Source of the DNA: Cyclospora cayetanensis
Taxonomy: Eukaryota; Apicomplexa; Conoidasida; Eucoccidiorida; Eimeriidae
Assembly: GCF_002999335.1 (NCBI RefSeq)
Contig: NW_020312772.1
Location: 1-64,000, forward strand
Direction: 5' to 3'
DNA: 64,000 bases
Made by a program: the position numbers and the translations under genes. The notes below the pieces were generated by a model. That model did no database searches and had not been told where the DNA came from. It saw only the letters and a list, made by a program, of their open reading frames with translations. Shown piece by piece: positions 17,201-28,334 of this stretch. Numbering within the stretch: the stretch's first letter is position 1; each line of letters starts with the position of its first letter.

Positions 17201-17880
17201 TCCTCTTGAGGTTCTCTTGTATCCGGTTGGGATTCACCATCTTGCTGCTGCTCTACTTGTTTCTGTTTTGCAGCAGCAGCCGTAGCTGCGCCTACTTCTT
17301 TAAGGAATTGTACAAGGGCGTCTCCTACCTAAATTATTGGCGCCGACATCCAGAAGAGCAGCGGTTTCGTTGTCATTTATATGTTACACAGCAACAGCTG
17401 CAGCTACTTCAACACCAAGAAGCGCTCAAAGCAGTACTAGTTTACCCTGCAGCTATTGAGCACAGCCCTTCCTTGCCGGCTTTCAGAAAACAGGAAGAGC
17501 GGCAGAGACACTAGAAGACAAAGGTAGATGTTAGTGGTGGTGCATCTCTTTTTGAGGCTACTCCTGACTCTTCTTCTGGTGCTATTGCTGCTGGCGGTCA
17601 GCTGTTGCTGTTGCTCCTGCAATATCCGCAACAGGGAACGGATTAGTGCAGGATTGCCCTGCAGCAGCTCATGTTGCGGCTCCTCCAGGCAAAGGCGCAA
17701 CACACCGTAGGCTCCCACGATTTGAACCCCCTGCAGGAGCAAGCAGCACTGGGAACTGGCGCAGCAACAGCGAGTTACACCTCAAGGGCACTTGAACCTG
17801 TGTCACACAACTTTCTGGCCCCAACGCTTATCGGGAGCAGTTGGTTTCAGGGGTTCGATTGGAAATTCAATACGTAGCAA
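14254..17880 (-). CDS. Large armadillo-like alpha-solenoid protein, several exons
   Basis: The family below ARM/HEAT level is not recognised. Minus-strand coding segments occur throughout and carry leucine-rich helical pairs typical of ARM repeats. Examples are GAYGVLRLCLEEPQHELLQG and ALIRSLLRILQEQ (near 17.6 kb), LQHLLLVVIHTLHNLCEDK (16.9 kb), LQDTAVEVLQQLARYRINKD (16.6 kb), LLQLITILCHDKEARRQFLE (16.3 kb), GLANVCLHPAGAALLLQQHH (15.7 kb) and LPELCGLLANCAAVLQMHQL (15.2 kb). An acidic, Gln-rich linker (EPQEELHEEEQAEL) sits near 17.2 kb and a long Gln tract near 14.85 kb. Segments near 14.6 kb (SEELLVQLQNLYIHS) and 14.3 kb (AMKCLSTLQ) look like the C-terminal part. Exon borders were not all worked out and both ends are approximate. 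Such proteins are usually scaffolds or adaptors. Confidence 0.6.
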
Positions 17881-19150
17881 GCAGCACGTGTTGCTAGCTG
17901 CAGAATCTAGTGAGGGCTTCCTCACTGGCCGCTCCTCGTACAGGTTCGACTGATAACCCTCGAGGTCCTCTAGACTCGCCGCAGGCAGACGTGAGGCACG
18001 AAAGGGCACCCGACGTCCGCTGCACTAGTAAGGCATGCAACAAACAGCAGATTCGAATCCTCTCTAGGGGCTTGAGTGCTGTCTATATCGAGTGCACCAA
18101 AAGCAAGCCTGCTATTCCCATCCTATGGGGTCTCCTTCCATAATTTTTTCTTGACTCGTGCTTTCGAAGGTCCCCAGGGAGTGCTTTTTCCGTCCCCCCA
18201 TTACTCCCTAGTCGGTCTGAAATCGTGCCGAGCCTTGCCTGCGTGTTTGCCGCAACATTTTTGTACACCTAAGTTGTTGCCGTAGGGGCTGCTCTACGGG
18301 ATGGTCTTGGATCTGCACGTCTTGTATTGCATCGGTGCATCCCTGCCCCCTTAAAAGCACAGCTGCGGAGTTGCAAATGTGTGCATAGATATACTAATTT
18401 GTGTATATAAGGCAAAAGGAGGGCGTATATTTGACAAAGATTCGCCTGCCGTTCGCACCTCTCTGTCGCTGCCTACTGATTTTCGCGGAGTTGCTTGGTA
18501 ACTCAACCTTTTCCTAGTTTCTCATCGTTCGGCTACCCGCCCCTAGCCCTGCCACCTTATTTTTTACCACTATCTCGCTGTCTGTAGTGCGAGGAAAAGG
18601 ACGCAACAGTCGAGTCTACGGCAATCACCGCCGTGTTTGCGGCAGCGTGTGGATGACGCTGCCGTCGCTACAGAGGACGGCAGCGCACCTCCTAGAAGCA
18701 ACTCCAAGTTGCAGTCAACCAATGCGATTCATTGGAGAGATCGCAGTCGGGGTGCAATGCATGAGAAACATTGATGTGCGATGAGCGTTGAATGCAAACC
18801 TCAAACCGAGAACGCTGAAGCGGGGGAGAAAGCCTGATGTTCCGGAAGGCAAAACAGTCAGAGCACAGAGAACATAAGGAAGGCGTGTCTAATACGTGGC
18901 ATGCAGTTTAGTTGCACTTGCGTTGCAGCAGAGGCAGCGGCCGAAGCCGCTGCAGCCGCAAAGACAGCGCATGATGTGACCTCCCTGGGCACATGCGCCC
19001 AGACGGTGTATGCCCGCTTATTCTTTTCCCCCGGTTCCGATCTTATCTTTTGATCTCTTTGTTTTACTCTAAAAGAATAATTCCATCCGAGTAACTTCGG
19101 CAACTCCTTGTTGAAGCACTTGTTCCCCTGCTGCTGACAACAGCCCCAAG
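17881..19150. other. Intergenic, probably a shared upstream region
   Basis: It lies between the approximate 5' ends of the minus-strand ARM gene and the plus-strand poly(A) polymerase gene. Only short ORFs without family features are present. A pyrimidine-rich stretch at about 18470-18580 could be upstream regulatory sequence, but no element is identifiable. Confidence 0.4.
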
Positions 19151-19156
19151 CACGCG

Positions 19157-20120
19157 TTGCTGCTGTTGCTTCTCTTGACGGCGACGCCAGCCGTAGAGTG
19201 TACTTCCTGGCTGCAACAGACGCAACATGGGAGCAGCAGCGGCGAAAACAAGAAAGGGCTTTTGCCGGCTGTTCACCGTTGTTGCCACAGGAGCAGCTGC
19301 AAGAGCGCTATCGACAATTGCAGCACATCCCTGAAATCTTTCCAATACGAGGGAAAGCGAGAGGCAGCAGCTGCTGCCTGAGCACCTGCAGCCTTTCAGT
19401 GGATAGCGTACTGGTAGCAGCTCGAGCAGCCTTTGGTGTAGACACAGCACACAGCTGCTGCAACTGGCCTAATAGAAGAGCAGAGACTTCTGGCGTTTGG
19501 AGGGTACAGCTGCACTCTGCAACACCCCCATGGCCCTTCCTATCGAAGAGGCTGCTCCTGACGGCAGCAGCGGCAGCAGCAGAGACTGTAGTAGCAGCAA
19601 TAAAAGCAGCCACAGTAGCAGCAATGGTAGCAATAAAAGTGCCAGCAGCAACAACAGCAGCAGTAGCGACTGTAGCAGCAGCGACAACAACAGCAATGGT
19701 AGGACTAGCACCTGTGGCAGCGACAGTAAGACATGGAGCTTAGATGACAAGATTCTCGCTTTGGGGGCTGAAGCCTATTTGTTGGAGGCTGCGTATGCAC
19801 CACAGAGATCTTCGAACTTTGTCAGCAACATAAAGGCAAGTCCGTTGTCTCTTCTGTTGTAGTTGCTTCTGCAGCCTCGCTCTTTTTGCTGTGCCTCATC
19901 GAAGCCTTGCTCGTGCCGCCACGCATGTTTCTGCAGCAATCGCTTGCCATCCGTTCGTCGAACCGAGCAGTCATTACAGCGGAAGAAACAGGGGTTTCTG
20001 GAGGGTCGGGTGCTTGGCTTCCAGTTGGAAATCTTGCCTTTTCTTCAAATGATCGCGGGCTAAAAAGGCGCAGACGAGAGCTTCCAACTAGTAGTAGTGG
20101 GGGTGCCACTACTGCTACTG

Positions 20121-20157
<37 letters not shown>

Positions 20158-23019
20158 CGTTCCATGGCAGCAGCAGAAGACGCCACCCCGTTCAGCCCCT
20201 CCTCGATGCTTCTATACTGCTTTGCATCTCGAGCTGCAAGCTTTGTTGGAGCTGTTGCATCCCTCAGCGGTGGAGCAGCACCAACGACTTAGAGCAGCCG
20301 CACGGCTGCAGCTAGCTGCTGCAGCTGCCTTGCCAGGCAGCAGCTGCTGCGTATTTGGATCCCAGGCAACGCAGTTAGCACTGCCAGGGGCAGATCTTGA
20401 CGCAGCATTGTGTGTGCCGCCTTCCTATTTCTCTGTTGCTGAAGACACCAGCCGCAAGGCTACGACTAGGACTACTCCTACGAGCAACAGCAGCAGCAGC
20501 ACCGTCAATGCCAGTAGTAGTAGCAACAGCAGCAGCAGCACCGTCAATGCCAGTAGTAGTAGCAACAGCAGCAGCAGCACCGTCAATGCCAGTAGTAGTA
20601 GCAACAGCAGCAGCAACCAAAATGCCAGTAGCAGCAGCAGCAGCGAGTCCATATCAAGGGCACATGTAGTGACGTGCTTAGAGCTGCTTGCACTCTCTAT
20701 ACAACGCTTCGGCTTGGCTCAGTCTCTAGAAGTCGTTAGTGGAGCTCGAGTGCCTATTGTTCGCTATGTGGATGCGGCAGTCGGCGTTGCTGTAGATATT
20801 TCCTTGCTGCAGCATTCCTCAGTCAGCACCACTAAGCACATACGCAAAATGGTGAGTCCTTTGGGGGCATGCCTTTAGAGTCACGTAGCAGCTGATGTGG
20901 GTGCAAAGGATGCAGAATTTAGCAGCCAGATCTTCTCGGTGGCTTCGTATTTAGGAAGATAGGCGTTTGTTTCCTGCCGCCCCTCCTTCTTGTTGCATGA
21001 CGTCATTCAAACACTGTGCTTCGTATCCTGATGATAGAGAATCATGACGCTGCTCTCGTTTCTGCCTTCGGTTTGCAGCTCCGTCGTTTTCCGGTTTTGA
21101 GGCCTTTAATTCTGTGTGTGAAGCTTCTTTTAAAAGTCGTGAGCTCCCGAAGAGGTGCTGTTGGCAGCCCCCTCTTTGCTGCTAAAGCTGATGGGATTTG
21201 CTGCTTATGAATCGTATCGAGTTTCTTGTCATATTGATGAGGCTGCCGCTTCTGGCGCACTAAAACACGGCGTCTCTGCGTATATGTCTTTGCAGCGAAA
21301 CTTGGGAGACACGTATCGCGGTGGCATCGGCTCGTACCTCTTGTTTTGCATGAGTTTGCTGTACATACACCTCACACCAGGCCTCTTCTGTCGGCAGTCG
21401 CAGCCACGCGTGCTGCTGAGTCACCTCCTCATGGAGTTCATGCATTTTTTCGGGATCCAGTGGGATGTCGAGGCGTGGGGGGGCTGGCAAGTCACCTGCT
21501 GGTGCTGCATGCGCTGCTCGTGGTGCTGGCAGCACTGTTCTCTCCCCTGCTGCTGCTGCCTGCTGTCATTGCTGCCTCGGCATTGGACTATACTGCCACT
21601 TTCACTTGGGTGCATCTGCTATCTCTCTCTGTCTGTCTTGTAGTCTATTTCTCTCTGATTGTTTGACCACCAAACAGCACCAGCTAGCTGCACAAATGTG
21701 CGTGTAGGTGGGTGTGCGCGATGAGCTGACCTCAGTGTTCGTGGCGGTTGCCACATATTTCTGAAGGAAACGCAAGCCGAAGCTGCAAGGAAGGGCCTTG
21801 TTGTGGATGCTCCCCATCCGCAGCGTTTCTGCATGGAGAGCCCCTTAGTATGGCGGATATCCCTGCAGCGATGAGTGCCACTTCATCAACTCCGGACGAA
21901 TGCTACAGCGACACTGATCCAACCAGCTAGAAAGTTAGGATTCCTCTACCTCTAGTTACTACTTATGCTGTTGCTGCTATTTCTGTGGGCGCTGCTGCTG
22001 CTTTCTCAGGACCCCACTTTAGACGTTGGACGGAATGCTTATAATTTTAATCACATCCGCTCAGTTTTCGCGCATGTTTACTTTGTGAGAACTTCCCTCC
22101 CCCCTGCTGACTCGCCGACACCCAGATCCTGAATCTCTCGCTCTGCATATCTTCGTCTCTCCTGTTGCTTTTAGATGTAATACAGAGAGGTTGCAGAAGG
22201 AGAGACTGTCAGTGATGCGGCATTTGCCTGCACCAATAGAGCCCTGCTTCGCTTTTTACGCTGCTGGTACTTGCCACACCGCTGGAGAAGCCACGTTTAC
22301 TGCTGCTGTAGCTTTCGTGATTTTTCATGCGGATGCCACTGCTGCTGCAGACGCTGATGGATCGGCAGGCTCGCTGGATCGCCGGCGAGAGGGGAGAGGT
22401 GTGTGTGTGCCAAACCTTGAGCCGTAGCAACGGCCATAGGCCATTCACTTAAATCTCAGAGTAGCAAACAGGAGATGGCATTGTTACAATCACTATTTCT
22501 CTAGATCTGTCTCTTAACCTGCTGCAGGAGAGCCTCCTGAGCGCGATTTACCCAATCTGCCACCCACTCTTCGCCCTTCGGGAGGCCGATCCGCTGAGCT
22601 CAGCTGCAGCGGAGGCGTTGCGGAAGGCAGGCGTTGTCGCAGCTGAGGGCAGCAAGGCGAGCACGGCCAGTCCTCGTGGCTGCAGAAGGAGCTCGAGGCG
22701 ATCCCGCAACAGGGCAGGAGCAGCGAGACGAGGCAGCAGCAGCAGTAGCAGTAGCTGCTGCAGCAGTGACAGCGAAGCTGAAGAGGTGACTCCAGGAGCA
22801 CCTCCGGCAGGGCCATTAGCGGCCCCCAGTTACTCATGGATGTACATGGCAGTGCCGCGGAGTCTGCTGCAGCAAACTTTGAACGAGCTTCTCGCGGTAT
22901 CACAAACGTGGGATCCTCAGGAGAAGCCACAGCAGCAATCCCAACTGCAGCAGCAGCGGCAAAAGCAGGTTGAGTCTTACGCTGAATTTTGGCTGCGGAT
23001 GACCGACCCTGAGGAGTAG
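19157..23019 (+). CDS. Non-canonical poly(A) polymerase, TRF4/PAPD5 type
   Basis: A template-independent nucleotidyltransferase of the DNA polymerase beta fold that adds short tails to RNA, usually in nuclear surveillance. Supported exons are one ending at 20851, then 21079-21135, 21296 to about 21480, 21767-21847, 22010-22084, one starting at 22197, and 22528-23019 (TAG). The catalytic signature is present: CVFGSQATQLALPGADLDAA supplies the Gly-Ser and DxD pair, and VPIVRYVDAAVGVAVDISL supplies the third Asp. The PAP-associated domain follows: LRRFPVLRPLILCVKLLLK, DTYRGGIGSYLLFCMSLLY, FCMESPL joined to DPTLDVGRNAYNFNHIRSV. An Asn/Ser repeat insert of about 55-60 residues sits between the DxD and the third Asp. 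The N-terminus is uncertain. A coding-looking stretch at 19.2-19.8 kb (EQQRRKQERAFAGC; WSLDDKILALGAEAYLLEAA) may be its first exons. The C-terminal exon is Arg/Ser-rich and lacks a recognised domain. The exon 22197 to 22528 join is unresolved. Confidence 0.87.
20483..20635. repeat. 39-bp tandem repeat inside the poly(A) polymerase exon
   Basis: Three identical 39-bp units begin at 20483, 20522 and 20561, followed by a partial diverged one at 20600. Each unit encodes 13 residues, SNSSSSTVNASSS, so copy number can change without a frameshift. Confidence 0.92.
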
Positions 23020-25070
23020 TCGCGACATACTAGCGACAGTACTGCCAGAAGATCTTGTCATTGGGGGAGCCCTACATAGATTTTTGTTCCACCCACCGCG
23101 CTGGCAGACCTCAAGGAGAGTGCTGCAGGAGGGGGTGTTGCTGCTGCTAGGTAACGCAGCCACAGCGGCAGTTATTAGAGTGGCAGGAGTGGCAAACGTC
23201 GAGTTCTCGCGTCGGGTTGGTTGGCTGAGGAAGGAACACGTGGGCAGTTGTCTGTGTTTGAGGAAACACGAGAGTGCTAGTGCTACTAGGCCCAGCGAAG
23301 ATCCGCCAGGGCGAGGAGGCAAGCAACGGAGATACTGGGAAGGGGATTAAGGCAAAGAGGGAGAGACAGAGGCTGCGAGACAGAAGAACCCGCGTCTTGC
23401 GATAGAGTAGTACGAATACGGGTATCTAGCTCCACGCAGGTTGGACACTACGATGACGTGTAGCTTGTCGGTCGGTGACCGTCAGGATAAGCTTTTTTTT
23501 CCCTGTGTATTGCAGGGCAGTGTATAGTTGTTCTAATATATTTGCGTAGCCAATCTACTGGGAGCCCCCTCTAGTGTTGCGTATCTCGCCAAGTTCAGCC
23601 AGCGCACGTGCATGGCTGTTCTTGCGCTCTCCGCCCGCGGGGTGAGGCGGTTGGTACGGGGGTAGATCGGATGGCTAGTGCAAAAGGAATATGGCTATCT
23701 GTATGCAGCTTGCAATAACTGCTTTGTTGATTGTTCTTCGGTGTTGAAATTGGCAGCTATCTGCAATAACCGTAAGTGTGCACGGTGGGCAGTCGCAGTA
23801 GGGCTCTAGGGGATCACGAGTTGCTTGGATTCCTTGGCCTTCTGTTCCAAAACTCGCTGACATTTTCTTTTAGACCTGCTGGCAAAGTGCTAAGGCTGCA
23901 CTTCTAGGAAGGAGGGAGTGCCTGCTTGCCCACACAGACACACACACACACACTTTCCGCTTCCCCGTAGTCTGCGGGCTACAGCGCTGCTTAACGAGGA
24001 ATATGCTAACAACAAATAGGATTATCATATCCTTAAGAGAATCTCATGTGTTGCGAACATATTTACCCAGCAATTTCATGAAGCAGCAATGGACCGAAGG
24101 CACAGACACCCTCATCGCATGTGTTCATGAACATGCACACATACACCACCGGTGCAGCAGTGCTGCAAGGGGGCCCTGCTAGATTCGTCCTAGTCAGCGG
24201 AGGGCTGCAAGTACAAAGCAAATTCAGATAGAATGACGTTCTGTGTGTATTATAAAGCAGTATAGAGGAGCAGCTTTGGCCAGTAGGGCGCACAACAGAC
24301 GCATCGAACTGCAGCAGCGCCTGCGGACGACATCGGAGAGGTGTGTGTGGGCCCCATGGGGTGGTGTAGTTGCCGCTATATTCATTGTAACCGCCTGAAT
24401 GTGTACTATTCGTGCCAGCCAACCACACAAAAAGGAGAGTCTCTCTCTCTGTTTCTCTCTCCCTATGCATCCGCAGTGCGTGTGCATGGTACGACGATCA
24501 AGGCGCCATTGCTATGGCAACAGCAAGGGCCACAGCATCACGATAGAAAGTAACGGGCGCTCGAATCAGCGCATCATGTTTCCATAAGGTGCGATTCATG
24601 GTCAGACACAGTAGCGGCAGGCTTCAAAGGAGATACGACGTAGCGAGGCGTCGAACATGGGAACTTCCTGTCCGTTTCAGCCCATCACGTACGACCCCCA
24701 ACACCAGCACTGGCAGCATCAGAAACAGCCACAGGAGTCGGAGAGACTGGCAGTGGTGGCCAAAACGGCAGAACGTGGCGGGGGGAAATAATACGGATGA
24801 AAGTGATGGAGATGCCGCCCTCCACTGTACGACACACCGCCGCTCTCGTGCGTAATCGAGGGGATAACGAAATTGGCATCTCGGTAAATGCACTGCCGCA
24901 ACAGCAGCAGTGGCATCACCGAGTAAAACTGCTTGCTGCCGCGCGGCAGCTGCAACACGAGAAAGGCAGAGAGCGAAGCCTTCTAAGGAGCTGCGTTGCC
25001 ATGCAGGTTCTCACAGCTACTGTTGCTGCATTGCTGCTCGCAGTACCCACTAGTCTGTGAGATCCACAGC
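23020..25070. other. 2-kb stretch without a resolved gene
   Basis: A short CA run lies at 23938-23954. At 24.6-25.05 kb the plus strand has an exon-like open segment ending in a hydrophobic helix (VAMQVLTATVAALLLAVP). It could be an upstream exon of the next gene, but I could not find a phase-consistent join. Nothing else is recognisable. Confidence 0.4.
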
Positions 25071-25141
25071 ATGCACATCCGATCCCGCGTTGTCGTTCTT
25101 GTTGCTGTTGTTGCTGCTGCTTTGCTGGCGAGAGCTTTCGC

Positions 25142-25355
25142 ATGGCGCTGCTGTTTCTGAGGGTGATGCATGCTGCTCAAAAGGAGATTCCATCCACGCG
25201 GTTCCTGTCGCTGGCTGTTGTGGCGCCTCTGTACTTTCATGCAGTTGCAAAATAGACTAGTCACCGCCGATGGATGCATGTGTATTTGTGTGTGAGCTTT
25301 TGGTGGCTGTTAATAAGCTCATTTTTGCTGCTGGTGTATGTGTATGTGTATGTGT

Positions 25356-25386
<31 letters not shown>

Positions 25387-28334
25387 CATGTGTGTGTCTG
25401 TTTAGGGTTGTTATTTCTGGTACTTCCACCTTTGCTTTGGAGTTGCATGTACTGACTTTCTTTTCAGTTTTAACAGAAAAGGCAGAATATCTCGCTCCCG
25501 ACGAGCGGCAGCCTGCTCTGATCGCAGCTACCCATGCTGCGGCTGCAGCGCATGCACAGGATATACAGCAGCAGGTACAACAACAAGTACAGGATGCAGA
25601 TCAAGGGAGTGACAGCAAGAGTCTGAGCAGCCTTCATCGTGAAGTCTCTCCCTTTCTCGCACACACCGCAGACCTACGCGACAATAGCAGTGACAACAAC
25701 GGCAGCATCACCAGCAGTAGCACCACTTCCCCCTCTAGTACGGACGCAAGTAACAACAGCACCAGCGGCAGCAGCAGCAGCAACAGTATCGGCAGCATCG
25801 ACAGCGGCGAGGATAAAGAAACAGAGGATACATCTGCCGATATTACACCCGAGGAAAGGCAGAAACTTTCTCAGCGTCTGCGGCTAGAGGCGGGAGACCG
25901 TTGGGATGAGTCCATCACGAATACTCTTCATGCTCTTGCTCTCGAGGCGTGTGTCTACTCTTGCAGGTAAGGGTTGCGGGGTGGAGCCTCCCTGAGGCTG
26001 CTTTCAGCGAGGTCACGTGTTTGCGCATTGGGGGTGTGTATTTCTCAGCAGCAGTAGCAAGAAAAGGGCATGCATCAGCGGCAGGAGCGGCAGCAGCTCC
26101 GGTGTGTGTTTGCATCTGTGTTAGTGTGTATACTATTGTGTGTGTGTGTGTTTAACTGTGTGTCTGTATTCCTGTGCGTGTGTGTCTGTATATGGGTGTG
26201 TATCTGTGTATATCTGTGTGTGTGTCTGTATGCATGTAAGTCTGTGTCTGTATGCATGTAAGTCTGTGTCTGTATGCGTCTGTATGCGTGTGTGGATTAC
26301 TGGGTATTAGTGCGTGTCTGTGTCTGTATGCGTGTAAGTCTGTGTCTGTATGTGTCTGTATGCGTGTGTGGATTACTAGGTATTAGTGCGTGTCTGTGTC
26401 TGTATGCGTGTGTGGATTACTAGGTATTAGTGCGTGTCTGTGTCTGTATGCATGTAAGTCTGTGTCTGTGTCTGAATGCGTGTAAGTCTGTGTCTGTATG
26501 TGTCTGTATGCGTGTGTGGATTACTGGGTATCAGTGTGTGTCTGTGTCTGTATGCATGTAAGTCTGTGTCTGTGTCTGTATGCGTGTAAGTCTATGTCTG
26601 TGTCTGTGTCTGTATGCGTGTAAGTCTGTGTCTGTATGCGTCTGTATGCGTGTGAGTATTAGTGGGTGTTGGTGTGTAAGTGCATGGGGTAGTGGAGCCG
26701 CTTGAATTTTCTGTTGTGCGTTTTTGTTGCAGGACTGTTGAGGGATTTTTCGACTGTCTAGCCACTGCTGCGGCAGCAGGCTGCACGATCGCAGCTCTTG
26801 CCTTCATATCTGGAGCTGCTGCGTTTGCTGCAGCCGTCGTGACGTTTTGCTGCATGGGTGTAGGGCTTTTGGTGCTGCTTTCGCAGACGTCAGTTGCAGG
26901 AACAAACAGCACCGCGTCAAGAAGCTCCTTCGTATTGGCGGCTGCCTGGCTGTGGCAGTCGCTGCTGCTGCTGCCGCTGCTGCTGCTGCATGCGTGTAGC
27001 AGGAGCCGTCGGCAAGCGCAAGGGCCTACTCCTGACGTGTATGTGATTCTTCCTCCTGAGGAGCTGTCTCTTGCTCGCGGCAGCGTCAACGAGGAAAGCA
27101 ACAGCATCCACGCAAACAGCAACAGCATCCACGCAAACAGCGACAGCATCCACGCAAACAGCAACAGCATTCGGACGAGTCTTATTAGCACCAACGAATC
27201 TCCTGCTGCCGCTACTGCGGATGCCGCGAATTTTCTCCTTGCGGCAGCGGCAGAAGAGCAGCAAGGGGCTTCCGTGCCTGGTGCCGAGGAGTCTTTCATG
27301 GAGCAGCAGCAGCAGCAGCAAGAAGCAGCAGCAGAGTGTAGCCAGGAAGACCGACAAGGAAGCGCTTCAGGGGGTTCCCCATCCGAGTCAGCACTCGCGG
27401 CGAGACAAACAACACCGAGCAACGCCCCCTGCAGGCGAAGCGACAGCAACGCAGCGGCAAAGGCGGCAGCAGATGCATTTGTCTGGAGTAGCAGAGCGAT
27501 ACCGTTGCTGGCTGTTGTCGTGGCTTTGCTAGCCTTACAGGCAAGAAACGTGACCTCTCGAATGCAAATCGCAGGAGCACAACGCAAGGAAGCGAAAAAC
27601 GCCAGCTCCTTCAGCCCCCACACCCTCCACGAACGCTGCAGTGCGCTGCGCTGCCTGCAGGTGTACATACTACTGCAAGAGCTGTCCAGGGTAAATGAAG
27701 ACAGCCCTGTCCTACGAATCCTTAATCCAAACCAACAAAATTTCGCCGCAGCAGCCTCAGAGAGCTACCGGTCAGCTATCTGCACCGTCGTGCTGTCTTC
27801 ATGTCAATATCCAACCTCCTCCTGCACGGCAGGGCATTTATCGAACGCCTATGCCGTACTATGCCTCTCGGTGTTACTTTCGTAACTCCCTGCTTTTCAC
27901 CCCCTCTACTTTTCACCCCCTCTACTTTTCACCCCCTCTACTTTTCACCCCCTCTACTTTTCACCCCCACTACTTTTCACCCCCTGTACTTTTCACCCCC
28001 TCTACTTTTCACCCCTTCCTTGTTTTCTTAAAAGTGTGCGTGTAATATATATATATATATATATGTAATATTTGCACACATTCGCCAGTACATTCCGAAT
28101 GAGCGGTGTCTCAGTGCTGCCCTTGTGATCACCTGGCTGTGCAGAGTGCGTTTCGGCTCCTCTTCATGGGGCCTGATCCTGTTGTTGCCGCTGCTGCTGC
28201 TTACACGCTGTTGGCTGCAGCGATTGCTGCTGCAGCGTAGCAAAATAGCTTTTCTCGTGAAGCGGCACGCGGGAAGACTGCAGCGGGGCTTCCACAGACA
28301 CACACACTCGGCATCGAGCCTAGCAGTCACGTAA
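25142..28334 (+). CDS. Unrecognised multi-pass membrane protein, at least three exons
   Basis: I do not recognise the family. Two long exons join cleanly in phase 2. The first starts near 25470 and ends at 25966 in CVYSC plus AG; the second starts at 26733 (TVEGFFDCLATAA). Exon one is hydrophilic, with a Ser/Asn/Thr-rich tract and an acidic segment (EDKETEDTSADITPEERQ). Exon two has at least three hydrophobic helices: TIAALAFISGAAAFAAAVVT, a Leu-rich one near 26950, and AIPLLAVVVALLALQA. It also has a 7-residue repeat (NSIHANS) and Gln and Ala tracts. A last exon near 28.09-28.33 kb probably adds SSWGLILLLPLLLLTRCWL and a basic tail. The first Met is uncertain: ATG 25142 (MALLFLRVMHAAQKE) starts a hydrophobic segment, while ATG 25071 starts a signal-peptide-like stretch that stops early. 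The 766-bp intron is almost all TG-type repeat. Confidence 0.6.
25341..25402. repeat. TG microsatellite
   Basis: A near-perfect TG/TGTATG run upstream of the hydrophilic exon, probably intronic. Confidence 0.85.
26100..26680. repeat. Higher-order TG-type minisatellite filling an intron
   Basis: TGTGTCTGTATGCGTG words are arranged in a longer pattern in which GGATTACTGGGTAT or GGATTACTAGGTAT recurs at about 26294, 26370, 26416 and 26518. The array lies within the intron 25967-26732 of the membrane-protein gene. Confidence 0.88.
27097..27171. repeat. 21-bp coding repeat (NSIHANS)
   Basis: Three full units and a partial fourth of a 21-bp sequence encode a 7-residue repeat, with one Asn-to-Asp change in the third unit. 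It lies in the hydrophilic loop of the membrane protein. Confidence 0.9.
27893..28020. repeat. 16-bp tandem repeat, eight copies
   Basis: Eight head-to-tail copies of CTTTTCACCCCCTCTA fill 128 bp; copies 5, 6 and 8 each differ slightly. The array lies between the long second exon and the probable last exon of the membrane-protein gene, followed by an AT run. It is pyrimidine-rich on the plus strand except for A and G interruptions. Confidence 0.95.
28044..28064. repeat. AT dinucleotide run
   Basis: A short ATATAT run directly after the 16-bp repeat array. No function is apparent. Confidence 0.8.

Noticed and set aside
18045..18070. AGATTCGAATCC word resembling a tRNA T-loop; similar words at 2840 and 17850
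   Set aside because: No matching acceptor stem, D-loop or anticodon arm could be built around any of them.
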